DNA of 64,000 nt from Gordius sp. MW1 (lineage: Eukaryota > Nematomorpha > Gordioida > Gordea > Gordiidae), in assembly GCA_964036665.1 (NCBI GenBank), contig OZ038526.1, positions 2,976,001 to 3,040,000 on the forward strand, given 5' to 3'. The notes below the pieces were generated by a model. The model searched no databases, was not told the DNA's origin, and was given only the letters and a program-made list of their open reading frames with translations. The position numbers were made by a program, and so were the translations under genes. Within the stretch, counting starts at the first letter, position 1; each line of letters begins with the position of its first letter. Positions 23,201 through 34,553 of this stretch are shown here, piece after piece.

Positions 23201-23707
23201 TCCATATTGTAATACTCAATTATGCAAATAACTTTTAAATAAACTTTGATGACAATTGTATTGCCTATGGATACATGAAATCGATAAAAATGTTTATATG
23301 AATATGTCGTTGTCTTATTTAATATTTTAAAACTTATAAGGATTGCTCAAAAAGGGTCAAAAATATTAGTATAGTTACTAGATTAAAAAACGGTTTTTGC
23401 AACGCTCGTATGTCCTTTACTCAATTTATACAATAAAAAGGAAGTGATAGATAACTAAGTTAATAGCTAGATGTTGAATATATTTATAGGTATCTCACCA
23501 AATTAAAAACCAACCAATTTAAATAAAATTTAATTTTAAATTTCTTGCATAATTAATATATCTATCGCCTAATTGTAATGTAAAATTTTCAAACCACAAT
23601 CAAAGGAAGGACATTCCAAATAGAACAATCAAAGCCCACTCGTGCCATCGAATATGTTACTCTATCGAGGCAAATGTAATCATGATCGAGAGAGATTATA
23701 CGTCAAA

Positions 23708-23855
23708 CATGGACAAAGCCAAGGGGGAGGCGGGGGGGGGGGGCGGCCAATGACGAAAAGAAAATTTTTGAATGCAAATACCCTTAAAAATTATTTTTTT
23801 TATGTTTTGCCCCTCCCTGCCCCCCACCCTAATTCAAAACCTGGCTACGCCCATG
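23708..23855. mobile_element. G-run MITE (diverged left end)
   Basis: Left CATGGACAAAGCCAAGGGGG with a G run, right CCTGGCTACGCCCATG. The interior res embles the TGACGAAAAGAAAATTTTTGAATGC subtype also seen at 58.5 kb. Confidence 0.8.
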
Positions 23856-24335
23856 ACGTCAAATATTAATTTATTAATTAATTGCTATGCAAGGGGTTTA
23901 TATTTAATATGTTTTGATAAACACCCAAACTTGGGCATTAAACTCATTTATTTTATTACTTTGCCGTGTTTTTTTAATAGTGATTATAAAATTATTTAAT
24001 TTAAAATCTCATACCTAGCGGTTTACCTCAGCTACGCAACGTTGCGTTCCACGTGGTCGAAGGTGGAACAACATTTTACACAAGGAAGGCTCTGTCGAAA
24101 AAACTTATCACTTAAAGTACCTCATTGATCAATTACATTTTTAAGGCTGATTTCAGTAATGTTAAGTTAGCTTAGCGTAGCGCTTTAAATTATGAGACTT
24201 GTTTAAAACCATACAAGGGTATAAGAGAATTTATTAGTGACTTCGACTTGTTGTTGGACTTGGAAGATATTAACAAATGATTTTAAATCTTACAAATAAA
24301 TTTTACAGTTGCCGGCCTTATTTTATATATTAATT

Positions 24336-24503
24336 GCCGGGCGTACCCAGATTTTGAATTAGGGGAGGGGGGGGGGCAAAACGTTTAAAAGTTCATTTAG
24401 AGGGGGCAAAACTTAAATTTTTTAAATTTTTCAATGATTTTGCATTGAAAATTTTTTTTCTCGTAAATTAGGGGGGGAGGCGGCTCCCCTGCGTACGCCC
24501 ATG
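24336..24503. mobile_element. G-run MITE (GGCGTACCCAGATTTTGAATTA subtype)
   Basis: CGGGCGTACCCAGATTTTGA at the left and TGCGTACGCCCATG at the right. Shares its interior (AAAACGTTTAAAAGTTCATT) with the copy at 36.69 kb, so this is a distinct subfamily. Confidence 0.82.
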
Positions 24504-25224
24504 TTAATTGCATATAATCAGCAATGTAGTTTTAGTAGATGTTTTGCATATAAAATGATAGTATCAAGTTTGTATAAAAACAACTCACGGCCTACAATGT
24601 AGGCTATAATGGTTATAATTAGGTTAAGAAATAGTTAGAAGATTTACTTTTTCTATTTATTCTATAATTTTTTTATATAGTACACCTTGACCAAGTCACA
24701 TACCAATCGCCAATGTACCTTAGGTTTGATGGATCCATCGACAATGGTAAATGCCTTCTACACAATTTTCGGCCATGAAAAAGTATAAACAATTCACTTT
24801 AAACGTTTTACCATATGGAATTCATTGTTATTGACATTAGGGTAGCCAGGATTAAAATGATTGTTTATAAATATTTTAGCCATCAACATAGAAAAGAATC
24901 TGGCTCCATGTTTACACATATTAACTATTTCATGACAAATTGTGAATGGCTATTGACGTTTAAAAAATGTTGTTGAGCTAACTAAGGGATCGGGTTATCG
25001 ACACATTCTTCTATCAATTAAATATTCCCATTACATGACGATGACCGCTGTAATATCGAGTTATTTTATAATTTAAGTATCCTTATTTTCGCCCATACGT
25101 CAGTCAGGTCAAAAATTATTGATGACCGTAAAAAAAGTTAGATTTATTTAATTTGCCACAGACTTTGATCTGTATGTCAGCTTCTAGGCATAGATTTTGA
25201 CGATTGATAATGAAAAGCGCCTAG

Positions 25225-25740
25225 AATCATGTGTGGGCCGTCAGAGGCCCGAGATTACGGGCCAAGACCTTCGGGCTCGGGTCGTGCGTACATTTTTTAT
25301 TCTATTCCTAGCACCCCCCCCCCTTCCTATCTACTATTATTTTTGGTTAAAAATTTATTCCCATTCGCACACACACATTTTTTATTAAAGAAAAATAATA
25401 ATTATAAGTAAATAATTTAAAAAGTTTATATATTTTAAATGGTAATAAAAACATAGTCAATTTTTAAATTAGTATTAAAAAACTTATACTTAATCAAATT
25501 GTAGGGATATCTATTAATCAAAATTTAGACACTACTCATTCTTGTTTCGTAATCGCAATATTTGGCAATTAAAAACTCATTACAAACTAAAAGGAAAATA
25601 GATTTTTAATTAAAATCTGCCTAAAAGTCAGGGTTGTAGCTAAAAAGCGCTACTTATTGACCGGGCTTGAGTCGGACTAGGGGAAATGAAATAAAAAACA
25701 TCGAGCGCGAGGGAAAAAAAGTAATTTTGCAGGACTACAA
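25225..25740. mobile_element. hAT-like GC-subterminal element, degraded
   Basis: GGGCCGTCAGAGGCCCGAG/TTCGGGCTCGGG at the left and GACCGGGCTTGAGTCGGAC...GAGCGCGAGGG, TTTTGCAGGACTA at the right, around an AT-rich core. It matches the architecture of the 21.26-kb element, but the left terminus is diverged and no TSD could be read. Confidence 0.55.
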
Positions 25741-25853
25741 TTCATAATCTATATTCTGTACATGCTTTAAAACAGTTCACGTTGCGACGCAGTGTTAATA
25801 AACCTCGAGCATTTCTGCATCCGTCGTATATAACGGGTTTTACTTAAACGAAG

Positions 25854-26136
25854 TTAGGGCTTGTCTTAATCGGATTTTGCTGCGCAGCAAAAATCGTTGT
25901 ACGGGTTATAACATAGCCTGGTCTTAACTACGAATTCACAGCAGATTTACATTTCAGGCGCATAACATAACAGCGATTAATCTCAAGAGTTGAAATAAAC
26001 AATAAAACTTTTTAACTATCAAAAAACAAAATATTAATAATTACAACCGAGTTTGACACATAAAATTAAATCGGATATTTGATAAATATAAATTCGCGCC
26101 ATTTGAATCTGAATCCGATATTAAGACAAGCCCTTA
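25854..26136. mobile_element. Harbinger-type MITE, unoccupied copy
   Basis: Element 25857-26133, TIRs GGGCTTGTCTTAAT / ATTAAGACAAGCCC, flanked by TTA on both sides (25854-25856, 26134-26136). A 3-bp TTA duplication fits PIF/Harbinger. It contains GTTATAAC once (25905-25912), exactly the site where the sister copy at 26.79 kb carries a P-like insertion. Confidence 0.85.
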
Positions 26137-26485
26137 GATGTAACAAAGAAGGAGGAAGTGAAGCGATATTATCTTTGTTCGGCCACCCATTCCTAACTAT
26201 TGGAGGCACGTTAAAAATGTGCCCCTCATATGATCTTAAATCGCAACTTATCAACAAATTTATGCCATATAAACACTTTTAAAGCGTATGCTTAATATTA
26301 AAACAACATCGTCACATTTATAATAAAAATAAATTTGTACAATTCATATGGATATTCGTGAATAAAAGGCTAGTTACGCTCAAACAAAATTTTTAATAAT
26401 ATATATAGTAATCAATTGAGGTGCAGGCGTGGGCTTAACATGGTTTGTCATAGTTGAAACTCGTTATGACCAAATTAAATTCGAG

Positions 26486-29400
26486 CTATTTTAAATCGAT
26501 GAGATCTAAATCACATTGGTAGCCGTGAACCCCAACGCTCGAAACTATGTAAAGCATGAGGCGGCTACTATCCAAATCATCTATTACTGGGTGAATTGCG
26601 TGAATGGGGTAATGAACGTCCAAAATATTTTTAGGTTCTACGCGTAAAAGTTGTTCTTTGCCATTTTCTCCCTCTTGGCCATAACAGTACGAGAGTAATT
26701 TCTGGATATGAGTAATTAAAGGAAGGATGAACATATAAAACCGCGCATTGTATCAAATGACTGTGTCAACTACAATTTATGCCAACGCTTTAGGGCTTGT
26801 CTTAATATGGGATTTTGCCACGCAGCAAAAATCGTCGTACGAGTTATAACCATAGACTACATAGACTGCCCATGTTATATGTTCCATATGGCAAATTGTG
26901 TGTGAAATTTGCCTCCATTTTGAATAACACTACCGTCCTATATCACATAATGGCGTTTTGCGCTGTACCGTTTTGTTCGAACAGGAGAGGTAAAGAAAAA
27001 AATTTTTGATACCATAAATAAGTAAGATATTACAAAATATATGATATTTTTAAAAATTTATTATTGACACATTTCATAAAAATTAAAAATGTAAAAACTG
27101 TAATGATGTTAAAATTTTTTAAAAATATAATATATTTTGTAATATCTTACTTATTTATGGAATCAAAACCATTTTTCTTTACCTCTCCTGTTCGAACAAA
27201 ACGGCACAGCGCAAAACGCCATTATGTGGTATAGGACGGTAGTGTTATTCAAAATGGCGGAAAAAAACACACATATTTTATACCGTGATGAGCAGTCTAT
27301 GTAGTCTATGGTTATAACATAGCCGCGTCTTAGTTTCGAATTCACAGCGGATTTACATTTCAGATGCATAACATACCAGCGATTTTGTAAGATGCAACAT
27401 TTTTCGTAAGCTAAATGCTGTATGATATGATTTTTAAATTTTACGTTTCAACAAAGTTGGATTTAATAAAAAATGTTGAAATGAACAATTAAATTTTTTA
27501 TCATTAATAAATAATAATAATAACACTCGAGTTTGACCCATGAAATTGAATCGGATATTTAGACAAAGATCAATTCGCACAACTTAAATCTGAATTTAAT
27601 ATTAAGACAAGCCCTTAAAGTTTAAAAATTAAATGAGAAAACGTAAAATATGAAAATAATAACCCCGTCGTATGTCCCAATAAACATTATAACACTTTGA
27701 TCATTCTTTCCCTGCAAACATTTTAGACGGCCGGACTCTAAGCATGCATTGGCGGTTATAACGCCATGCGCCGAGCTTTCACCAAAATATACAGGATTGA
27801 GTTTTTCTTCTTTATCCCAGTGTCTAAAAAAATTTACAGCAATCAGCAAAAATATGGGATAAGCTGTAATTTATATAAAAAGCAATGATCTATCTAAAAA
27901 CTCAATGCTTTTAAGTTTAGATAAAGGATAAAAGTGTAATAATAGAAAATTTATGGCAGATTGGGTGTGGAGTTTACCAGATTACTTTGTAAAGATAAAG
28001 GGAAATCTAACATAATCTTCTAAATCTCAACTCGGTGTATCATTTCTCCAATTTTTGGCAACACATTTTTCAATTTTAAAAAAAGCTTAATGGCTTCAAA
28101 AAAGTATATATTAAAAACATAAGAACTAAATATTTGTAATTTATATTCATATACTGATTAACAAATTGTTTGTAAATATAAATCTATTAATAAGTTAAAA
28201 TCAACGAATTTTTTAAACATGAACTCTTTTAAGCGAGGTGGTTTTATTAATGTCTCTTTAAAATTGATAAAGAAAGTGGGAGGAAAGGGATTCAAATCAT
28301 TTGGTCAGTTTGTGACCATTAAATAGAAGTTGTATTAAAACAAAGGAATAATGTGGGAAAGTGGTTAATGCAATATTTTATAAAATAAAACTGTTAACCG
28401 AGCGAATATTAGTTAGAGAACAATAGCGAGTGAAATTGCTGGTAAACAATGTCTTGTTTAAACATTAAAAAAGAGAGCATTAATAAAACCACTTGCTTAT
28501 ATAAAGGATTGAACATTTGTGAGCATATAAGAACTTCTAGATTTACATCCTCACCCTAAAAATATAAAGTAAAAAGTTATTACCTGAAAACACAAGCACC
28601 ATTTATAGAGCTTGAAACAAATAAACTTAAAGCCTGATTGTCTAAAACACACAATTTGGTCATAAAGAAGAAATGAAGTTACCAGAATATATTAATTTGC
28701 TATATAGGGCCATGTAACCTTGGTTGACCTCCCATTCTCTGATTATTGCTAAAGAATAAAAACCTTATGCACTTTTCAAGCTTTTTTATAAAAATATAAA
28801 AAGATTAATTAAATTTCAATATAAGTCTTATTGTAAATAATTATGAAAAAATTTAATGTAAATATTTTATGAATATTTATATACACATTTACTGTTTAAT
28901 AAAATATCAACTTTAAAAATTCTAATAAGGCCATTTTGACTAGCAATTACAGTTGTCCTTAAGTTGCACAAATCATTATAATAAATATCCAAGCTGACTA
29001 TACTATAAAACTATTAAAAATTAAATAAATATACTATACTTTAATTTAGAATGAAATAATTCTATGAGTGGTTCAGTGTTTTGAATTGCAAATTCATTGT
29101 TGTAATATCTTAAAATCAGAATTCCAAAAGGATGTAAAGTTACTAAAAAGACATGCTCATTTTTAAGATTTATTATTTCCCCAGGAAAGGAATAAATGTA
29201 ATATGGTAGTTTTGTAAGTTTAATAGTGAATGAAACAAAATTTGCAACTAGCATGTGCTCATGCCAAGACAGCAAATTAATAGACACTTGATAAGAATAA
29301 TCCTTATTTGTTGTCCCTAGAATTAAAAATGTGCTAGATTCAACACATTTTGTTTTTGCAAATAATATTTCCTGATCTTAATAAATGGTTAATTATCTCA

Positions 29401-29583
29401 TAATTTGTTATTACATTCCAAAGTTAGAAAAATTTCACTCAATAACTTGTCATGTGGATCAACATAATATATATTTTTTAATGTAGATAAAATTAATACA
29501 TTAGCATCTTTTGTGCACAATAAATCACTACCATGACTGTTAGATTGTGATTTAATTTTGCAAAAAAATAACTGCTGGAACAT
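26486..29583 (-). CDS. KPTN: Kaptin (KICSTOR complex subunit)
   Basis: Seven exons: 29415-29583, 29040-29376, 28893-29002, 28683-28748, 28584-28641, 27664-27823, 26486-26701 (stop TAG); 371 residues, and every splice keeps frame. The protein starts MFQQLFFCKIKSQSNSHGSD (human kaptin has FSSQSNVYGL). It continues with beta-propeller-like strands (VIASQNGLIRIFKV, LSLFVSSSINGACVFR) and ends with FIGTYDG|KLLSYCYG and a YIVSSVGVHGYQ strand aligned to LAVVSLKGVHILQ. Introns are 38, 37, 144, 41, 760 and 962 nt. Kaptin is a KICSTOR subunit; KICSTOR tethers GATOR1 to lysosomes and restrains mTORC1 when nutrients are low. An in-frame stop lies upstream of the ATG. Exons 1-5 are AT-rich, exons 6-7 clearly less so. 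The last intron holds a nested transposon pair. Assignment is by motif alignment from memory, hence not certain. Confidence 0.85.
26790..27617. mobile_element. Harbinger-type MITE interrupted by a P-like fold-back
   Basis: Outer TIRs GGGCTTGTCTTAAT / ATTAAGACAAGCCC with TTA on both sides (26790-26792, 27615-27617). It is the sister of the 25.86-kb copy but split by the 460-bp insertion at 26851-27310. Lies wholly within the last intron of kaptin. Confidence 0.85.
26843..27318. mobile_element. P-element-like fold-back with THAP start in both arms
   Basis: Element 26851-27310 begins CATAGACTACATAGACTGC and ends with its complement. It is flanked by GTTATAAC on both sides (26843-26850, 27311-27318). 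Each arm contains an ORF start reading MAFCAVPFCSNRRGKEK, the beginning of a THAP C2CH zinc finger (C..C spacing), in opposite orientations; the rest of the transposase is missing. THAP domain plus 8-bp duplication fits the P superfamily. The arms are near-identical over most of ~200 bp, apart from the segments just inside the outer TIRs, so they would form a large hairpin. Confidence 0.82.
28100..28560. other. Intron 5 of kaptin, AT-rich
   Basis: Part of the 760-nt intron (27824-28583). No repeat or ORF of note. Confidence 0.6.
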
Positions 29584-29664
29584 AGTGATTATAGAGTTTT
29601 TAAAACATAGGCCATATCCAAGCTAATTCAAAATTTGAATAATGACATGTGATGCAGGGGTAAC

Positions 29665-29989
29665 GCAATGACCAATGTTACACGATCCATATTCTTGTAC
29701 TGTATAAGCGATCTCATATTCCATTTTCTTATTCGATCGTAAAAATTAACAAAACGCCGATTTGTGTTTTTCGCAATCGGAAAAACACAAATCGTAAGAA
29801 ATAAACAAAATTTCTTACTCACTTTTTCATATTGTGATTTCGGTCTCGCAAGGGCAGGTTTTGTAGGTTAGGGTTAGGTCTTTTGGTTCAAGATACATAA
29901 TTACTTTCTTTGGATCGAATAAAAAAATGGAATGTCAGATCGCTTATACAGTACAAGAATTTGGATCGTGTAACATTGGCGACGCAACA
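29665..29989. mobile_element. MITE upstream of kaptin
   Basis: Long imperfect TIRs: CCAATGTTACACGATCCATA...CTTGTACTGTATAAGCGATC at the left and the complement at about 29930-29980. An inner palindrome (CGATTTGTGTTTTTCG and complement, 29758-29794) sits in the core. It ends ~80 bp upstream of the kaptin start and so is likely part of its promoter or 5'UTR. TSD not resolved. Confidence 0.75.
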
Positions 29990-29999
29990 ATTGATACAA

Positions 30000-32560
30000 G
30001 ATAAAAGGTGATACATCGAAGCGTAATGCTTAATACGGGAAAGATGATAAATAGCTAGTTATAATCCAAACAAACATACAATATTCCCCAAAGGTAAAAT
30101 CTCTATGGTAAAAGATTCGAATATGTAAAAAATGTGTGTTATCACAAAAACTTAGTAAGGAGTGCAGCTGCTGTATTCTTTTGCACCTTGTCTTTACATC
30201 ATTGGCTTTACCACGCCCTTAATTTTTTCCTATCTCCCTTGTCTACATTTTGTTATCAAGTCTTTAGTTCCCGTTCTTTTTAGCTATTTTCTTATCTGTG
30301 GTAATAAAATTCTTCTCATCTAGTTGTCCTATGCTGAATTTTTTCTTAATTACCCAATTTAGTGGTCATTTAAAATTATGGCTTTAGCTAACACATCGCA
30401 CCTTTGGCAAAAATGTAAAATAGGGATCTATACAGAGGACAGGCTTAGTGTTTCGATCTCGTCTCGGTCTCGAAAACAAAATCTCGTCTCGGGAGCGATT
30501 ATAATCTCTATCTCATCTCGTCTCGGTCTAAAAAAATCTCGATCTCGTCTCGTCTCGATTTTAAAAAAAATATATAAGAAATAAATGTTTCTCTTGTATT
30601 AAAAATATTAAAAAAGTGTTAAAAAATCCTAATGGCAAACTTTTATATTTTTTGAAAAGTTTTATACACAAACCTTTTAAAGATTTAGCGGGACACCACA
30701 TCTCATTGACAATATAAAGATATGAATTAATTTATAAAGGCAACATTTTTCATGGAAAGTGCAGACTTAATAAGTATAAATAAATTTAAAGTATTAAAAA
30801 TAAATTTTGATTGTTTTAGCAACTTATAACATTTGTATAAAATCAACTGTGTTTGTCAACTAATAATAGACTTAGAAAATTATAAGTTCGCTTATAGTTG
30901 ACTTAGTTGCATAATTGAGCAAATTGTGATCCTTCTTTAAATCAAAGTGCACGTATTTGATTTTATGACAAAAATCATTATAATCAAATTTGTATTCTAA
31001 TTAATTACCTTTTAATCTAACTAACTTAGCCATTAAAAAGTAATGTATCTAATACAGTAAAGGTTCGTATATTTAATTTATATTGCACAATTATAGAATT
31101 TATAGTAAATGTGAAAAGTAATGCATATAACAAAACTATGTATTTACATAAAGTCTTATTAAGGTTCAAAAGTTTGGGAGGTGTACTATTAGTTGAAGCA
31201 TAAGAAAACTCATAATTTAAGATTTAATTTATTACGGTGTCATTAAATACTCTATTGTACTTTTAAAATCGTTAGGCGAGTGCTCAAAAATCTCACCTTA
31301 GCTTAACTTGTTTATTTATTAAACTAACTGACCACCAATATATAATTACCATATCATGCAGGATGAGTAACTGCGAAATTCAAATATGCTTTAGTAGTAT
31401 GTAGTATTCCATCCGAACTCATTCTAAGCCTAACATTTTGTAATCTTTATTTAATAATGCTATGGATACAAATATGTGATAAATATATTATAAAATAATC
31501 ACATACCCTAAGGGTCAACCATACTTAGGTAAATGATTGCTAAATTTTAATTTTTTTTGCAAAAATATATAATATTTATTACACTTATAAATTTTTTTAA
31601 TATCAAATATATCCATACATATTGATCTACACTTGATACCTTAAATGGAAATCATGCAAATTAAAATATACAATAATTTACTACAAACTAACGATCAATA
31701 AAAAGTCGAGATCTCGCCGAACACATCAAAATGGTGGAAAAAGGGTACACATTTTGTGCGTTGTGAGCAGTCTATCTATTCTATGAATGTAAGTTTAGTT
31801 TATTTTCATTGTAATGTATTTTTAAAAATTCATAAATAATTACGAAAGCAAACAAATTAGGCTTAATTTTAATTTAACCTTTTGTGGGTTTAGATTAATC
31901 CATTTGATAGTTTTTTTTCCTATAGCTGTTTGTCACATTTAGTGGTCATTCCTTGTAGGTTCTCCATGTATTCCTGTACTTACACCAGCTTCGCTTTAGC
32001 TTGTACCTTATCAAATTTAATATTTTTATCTGGATCTTGTAAAATTATATTACGATAGAGAGATTAAACATTTCCGAATTAAGCTTCTTCTTTATACTGC
32101 CATCTACATTTGAAATTATCTATTAATGTGAATTTTGCATTTATCTTGTAAGCGGGTCTATAAAATAAATTAGACTGAATATAATAATTCCATGGGCTTA
32201 AACATTAAGAGGGACGGCTGCCCTTAATTTTTAATTTCTTATCAATTTAACTAATTATGGTTGAAATTTTAATATTTCATCGTCTGCAGCCCCAAATTCT
32301 TTTGAAACATCTCATGTAATTTAATATATTTTTAATATTTACCAATAGAATCCATATTAAAAAATATTAATACGGCGTAATATGAAATTAGGTCCATATT
32401 TACAGCATATTAACTGAGCATGAGTAAGTTGGCGTTTAGCTATTATTTTTGATCTAAGTGTAAGAATATTCAAAACAAGCTAAATTAGTGTCTTAAAAGG
32501 GAACAAATATGGCTAAATGGTCATTTATAACTAAATTAATAGTTCAACTTAAGGTATACA
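30000..32560. other. Gene-free stretch with CTCGT repeats and P-like fragment
   Basis: 30445-30565 holds TCTCG/CTCGT repeats (GTCTCGATCTCGTCTCG). A short complementary GTCGAGATCTCGCCG at 31706 might be its other end, but that is speculative. About 31725-31787 resembles the right end of the P-like family (AAAATGG.GGAAAAA ... GAGCAGTCTATCTATTCTATG). Otherwise AT-rich with no gene. Confidence 0.5.
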
Positions 32561-32579
32561 TTGAGATTAACGTTACAGG

Positions 32580-33110
32580 AACCCATCGCTGGATGACCAT
32601 CTAAGGTGCACAAAAATGGACCGATTTACTACCTCGGCTTAATGCTACACAAAGGGGAGGTTGGGCAACAGAAGTCAATGCCCGGATTTAAAAAAGATGG
32701 CCTAAATGACGAAGTGTATCCAGTGTAGTGTGCGACATGAAGATGCCAATATGATTGAAGAACAAAGCTCACGAATCCATCGTAAGACCGGTGCTAGCAT
32801 GGGCATAAAACGTTACTAAAGAGAAGTTATAGCAAGTCACGGAGATGAGAATGATACGGTGGCTTACCATATGAAATGACCGTCTCAGGGCAAAAATGGG
32901 TATATATCCTATGGAAGACTATTTAATATACTAAGAGGGGGGACCTATGATGTAAATCTAAATGGAGGTGCGGGAGATACGAGGGGACTGCCTCGTGTCA
33001 TGTGGAAAGGGCAAGTAGACAAAAGGATGAAAACTTAGGAGCTTACTCGGGACATGGCGGTTATCAGGATGGAAAAAGCTTAAGCTCCACTACTGTGGGA
33101 CCTAAAACAT
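32580..33110 (+). pseudogene. RTE-like LINE fragment (C-terminal part)
   Basis: Less AT-rich island. One frame reads SIVRPVLAWA, another TEMRMIRWLT, another KGQVDKRMKT, the order of the C-terminal region of RTE/BovB-like reverse transcriptases. Many frame changes and stops; a dead 5'-truncated copy unrelated to the 14-kb LINE. Confidence 0.65.
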
Positions 33111-34553
33111 AAAGAAGAAGATATGAATGAAATTTGGTGCCTATTCCATCGAAGGGAAAAAATAACACCCGAACTACTTTAATTTAAACTATTTTTAAAA
33201 AGGAAATTATGAAAGTTTGGAGTAATTTATTTAACTAATTGAAGATGTATTTCTTACTATCATAAAACAAGTGGTTTTACAATAATAAAATCAACACTTG
33301 CTTTATTCTTTATTTTAAAAAATGAACATAAAATGAAATACATGTATAGATTCTATATAAGCATAACGAAGGTTCCAAATATAAATTTTATAATGTATTA
33401 ATCAAAAGAAGTTAAATTGTTACTTAACTCTGACTCATACCCTAAAGTCTAGCTAGGAGTTCTATTTATTCATGGTTATGGATGTGATAATCTTACGCCT
33501 TTCTAGTATGATTTCATGTCGCCACCATGACTGCCAGTGGCGTAGCTAAATTTTGCAAAATGATTAACGGTTTTCCCCTAATCTCAAATAATATACCATT
33601 TGATTGAGCTGCTGTTTAGAGCTAATACGTTAAGTTTCAATTGCTTGGCTTTTTTTCATTGCATGTTTATAAATAACAAAGCAGAAATTTAATATAAATG
33701 GTCGCTTAGCTCAATATGATTTACTTATTCAAAAATTAATAAATACAATTTTAATATATTAAGTTAAGATATATTAAATAATTTCTTAGGCGGCCAAAAG
33801 GGCCAAGGTTATTTCCTAAATGGGGGGAGGCCGAAGTGCCTAGGATTTTGCACTTTGGGGGGGGGGCAGCATGCCCCTTAAATTAAAAAATTGTTAATAT
33901 TTAATTAAAATTTAATAAAAGTGAGATAAACTTTTATTATCTTATCCCTATCCAACTCATCATTACGCCCTGTAATTCAAACCCTGGCTAGACCCATGTA
34001 TACAATGAATTTAGAATTTAGTGACAAATTTTAGTGTATTAATACATTATAGATATAATTGTCGGCTTTGTAAAAATCTTTTTATTAATATATAAGAACC
34101 ATATATCTTTTATTATTATTTAACATATAAAAATATATAATATTTAAAATAATATCAGGTATCAAATTTTATTTAAAGATTTGCCGAGCATCTTATATCA
34201 CTGTACACTGTTTTATTCGAAATTCCTTGTTTCCTATTAGGCAAATTAGAGGGTGGCTTGATTTTGTATGAGTAATTCCGACATTTGACAAACGTTAAAT
34301 GCATGTGATGTATAACCTGGTGTAATCAAATTTAAAAAAATATTCATTATAATCAAGATGAATGTATGTTTGGCCCTAGCCAGGGGGAACAGAGAGGGCA
34401 ATTGACCGCCCCCCCCCCAAATATATTTTTTGATATATTTAATTAAATTAAAAATTTAATTAATCGACATTTTGCCAATCCCTACCCACAAATCCTATTT
34501 AAATTTTATTAATTTCAAAATTTAATACTAGATATTGTTATATATTACCTTAC
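33110..34553. other. 3' side of the GPCR gene: AT-rich with MITE debris
   Basis: G-run MITE pieces at about 33534-34001 (GTGGCGTAGCTAAATTTTGC ... CTGGCTAGACCCATG) and 34370-34440. The missing C-terminal exon(s) of the GPCR should lie here or further left; I could not find them. Confidence 0.5.

Noticed and set aside
26815-27009. Independent small genes reading MAFCAVPFC on each strand
   Set aside because: Both are arms of one fold-back element; only the start of a THAP finger is present.
31980-32060. Minus-strand frame LQDPDKNIKFDKVQAKAKLV
   Set aside because: Protein-like, but too short, interrupted and without splice context to call.
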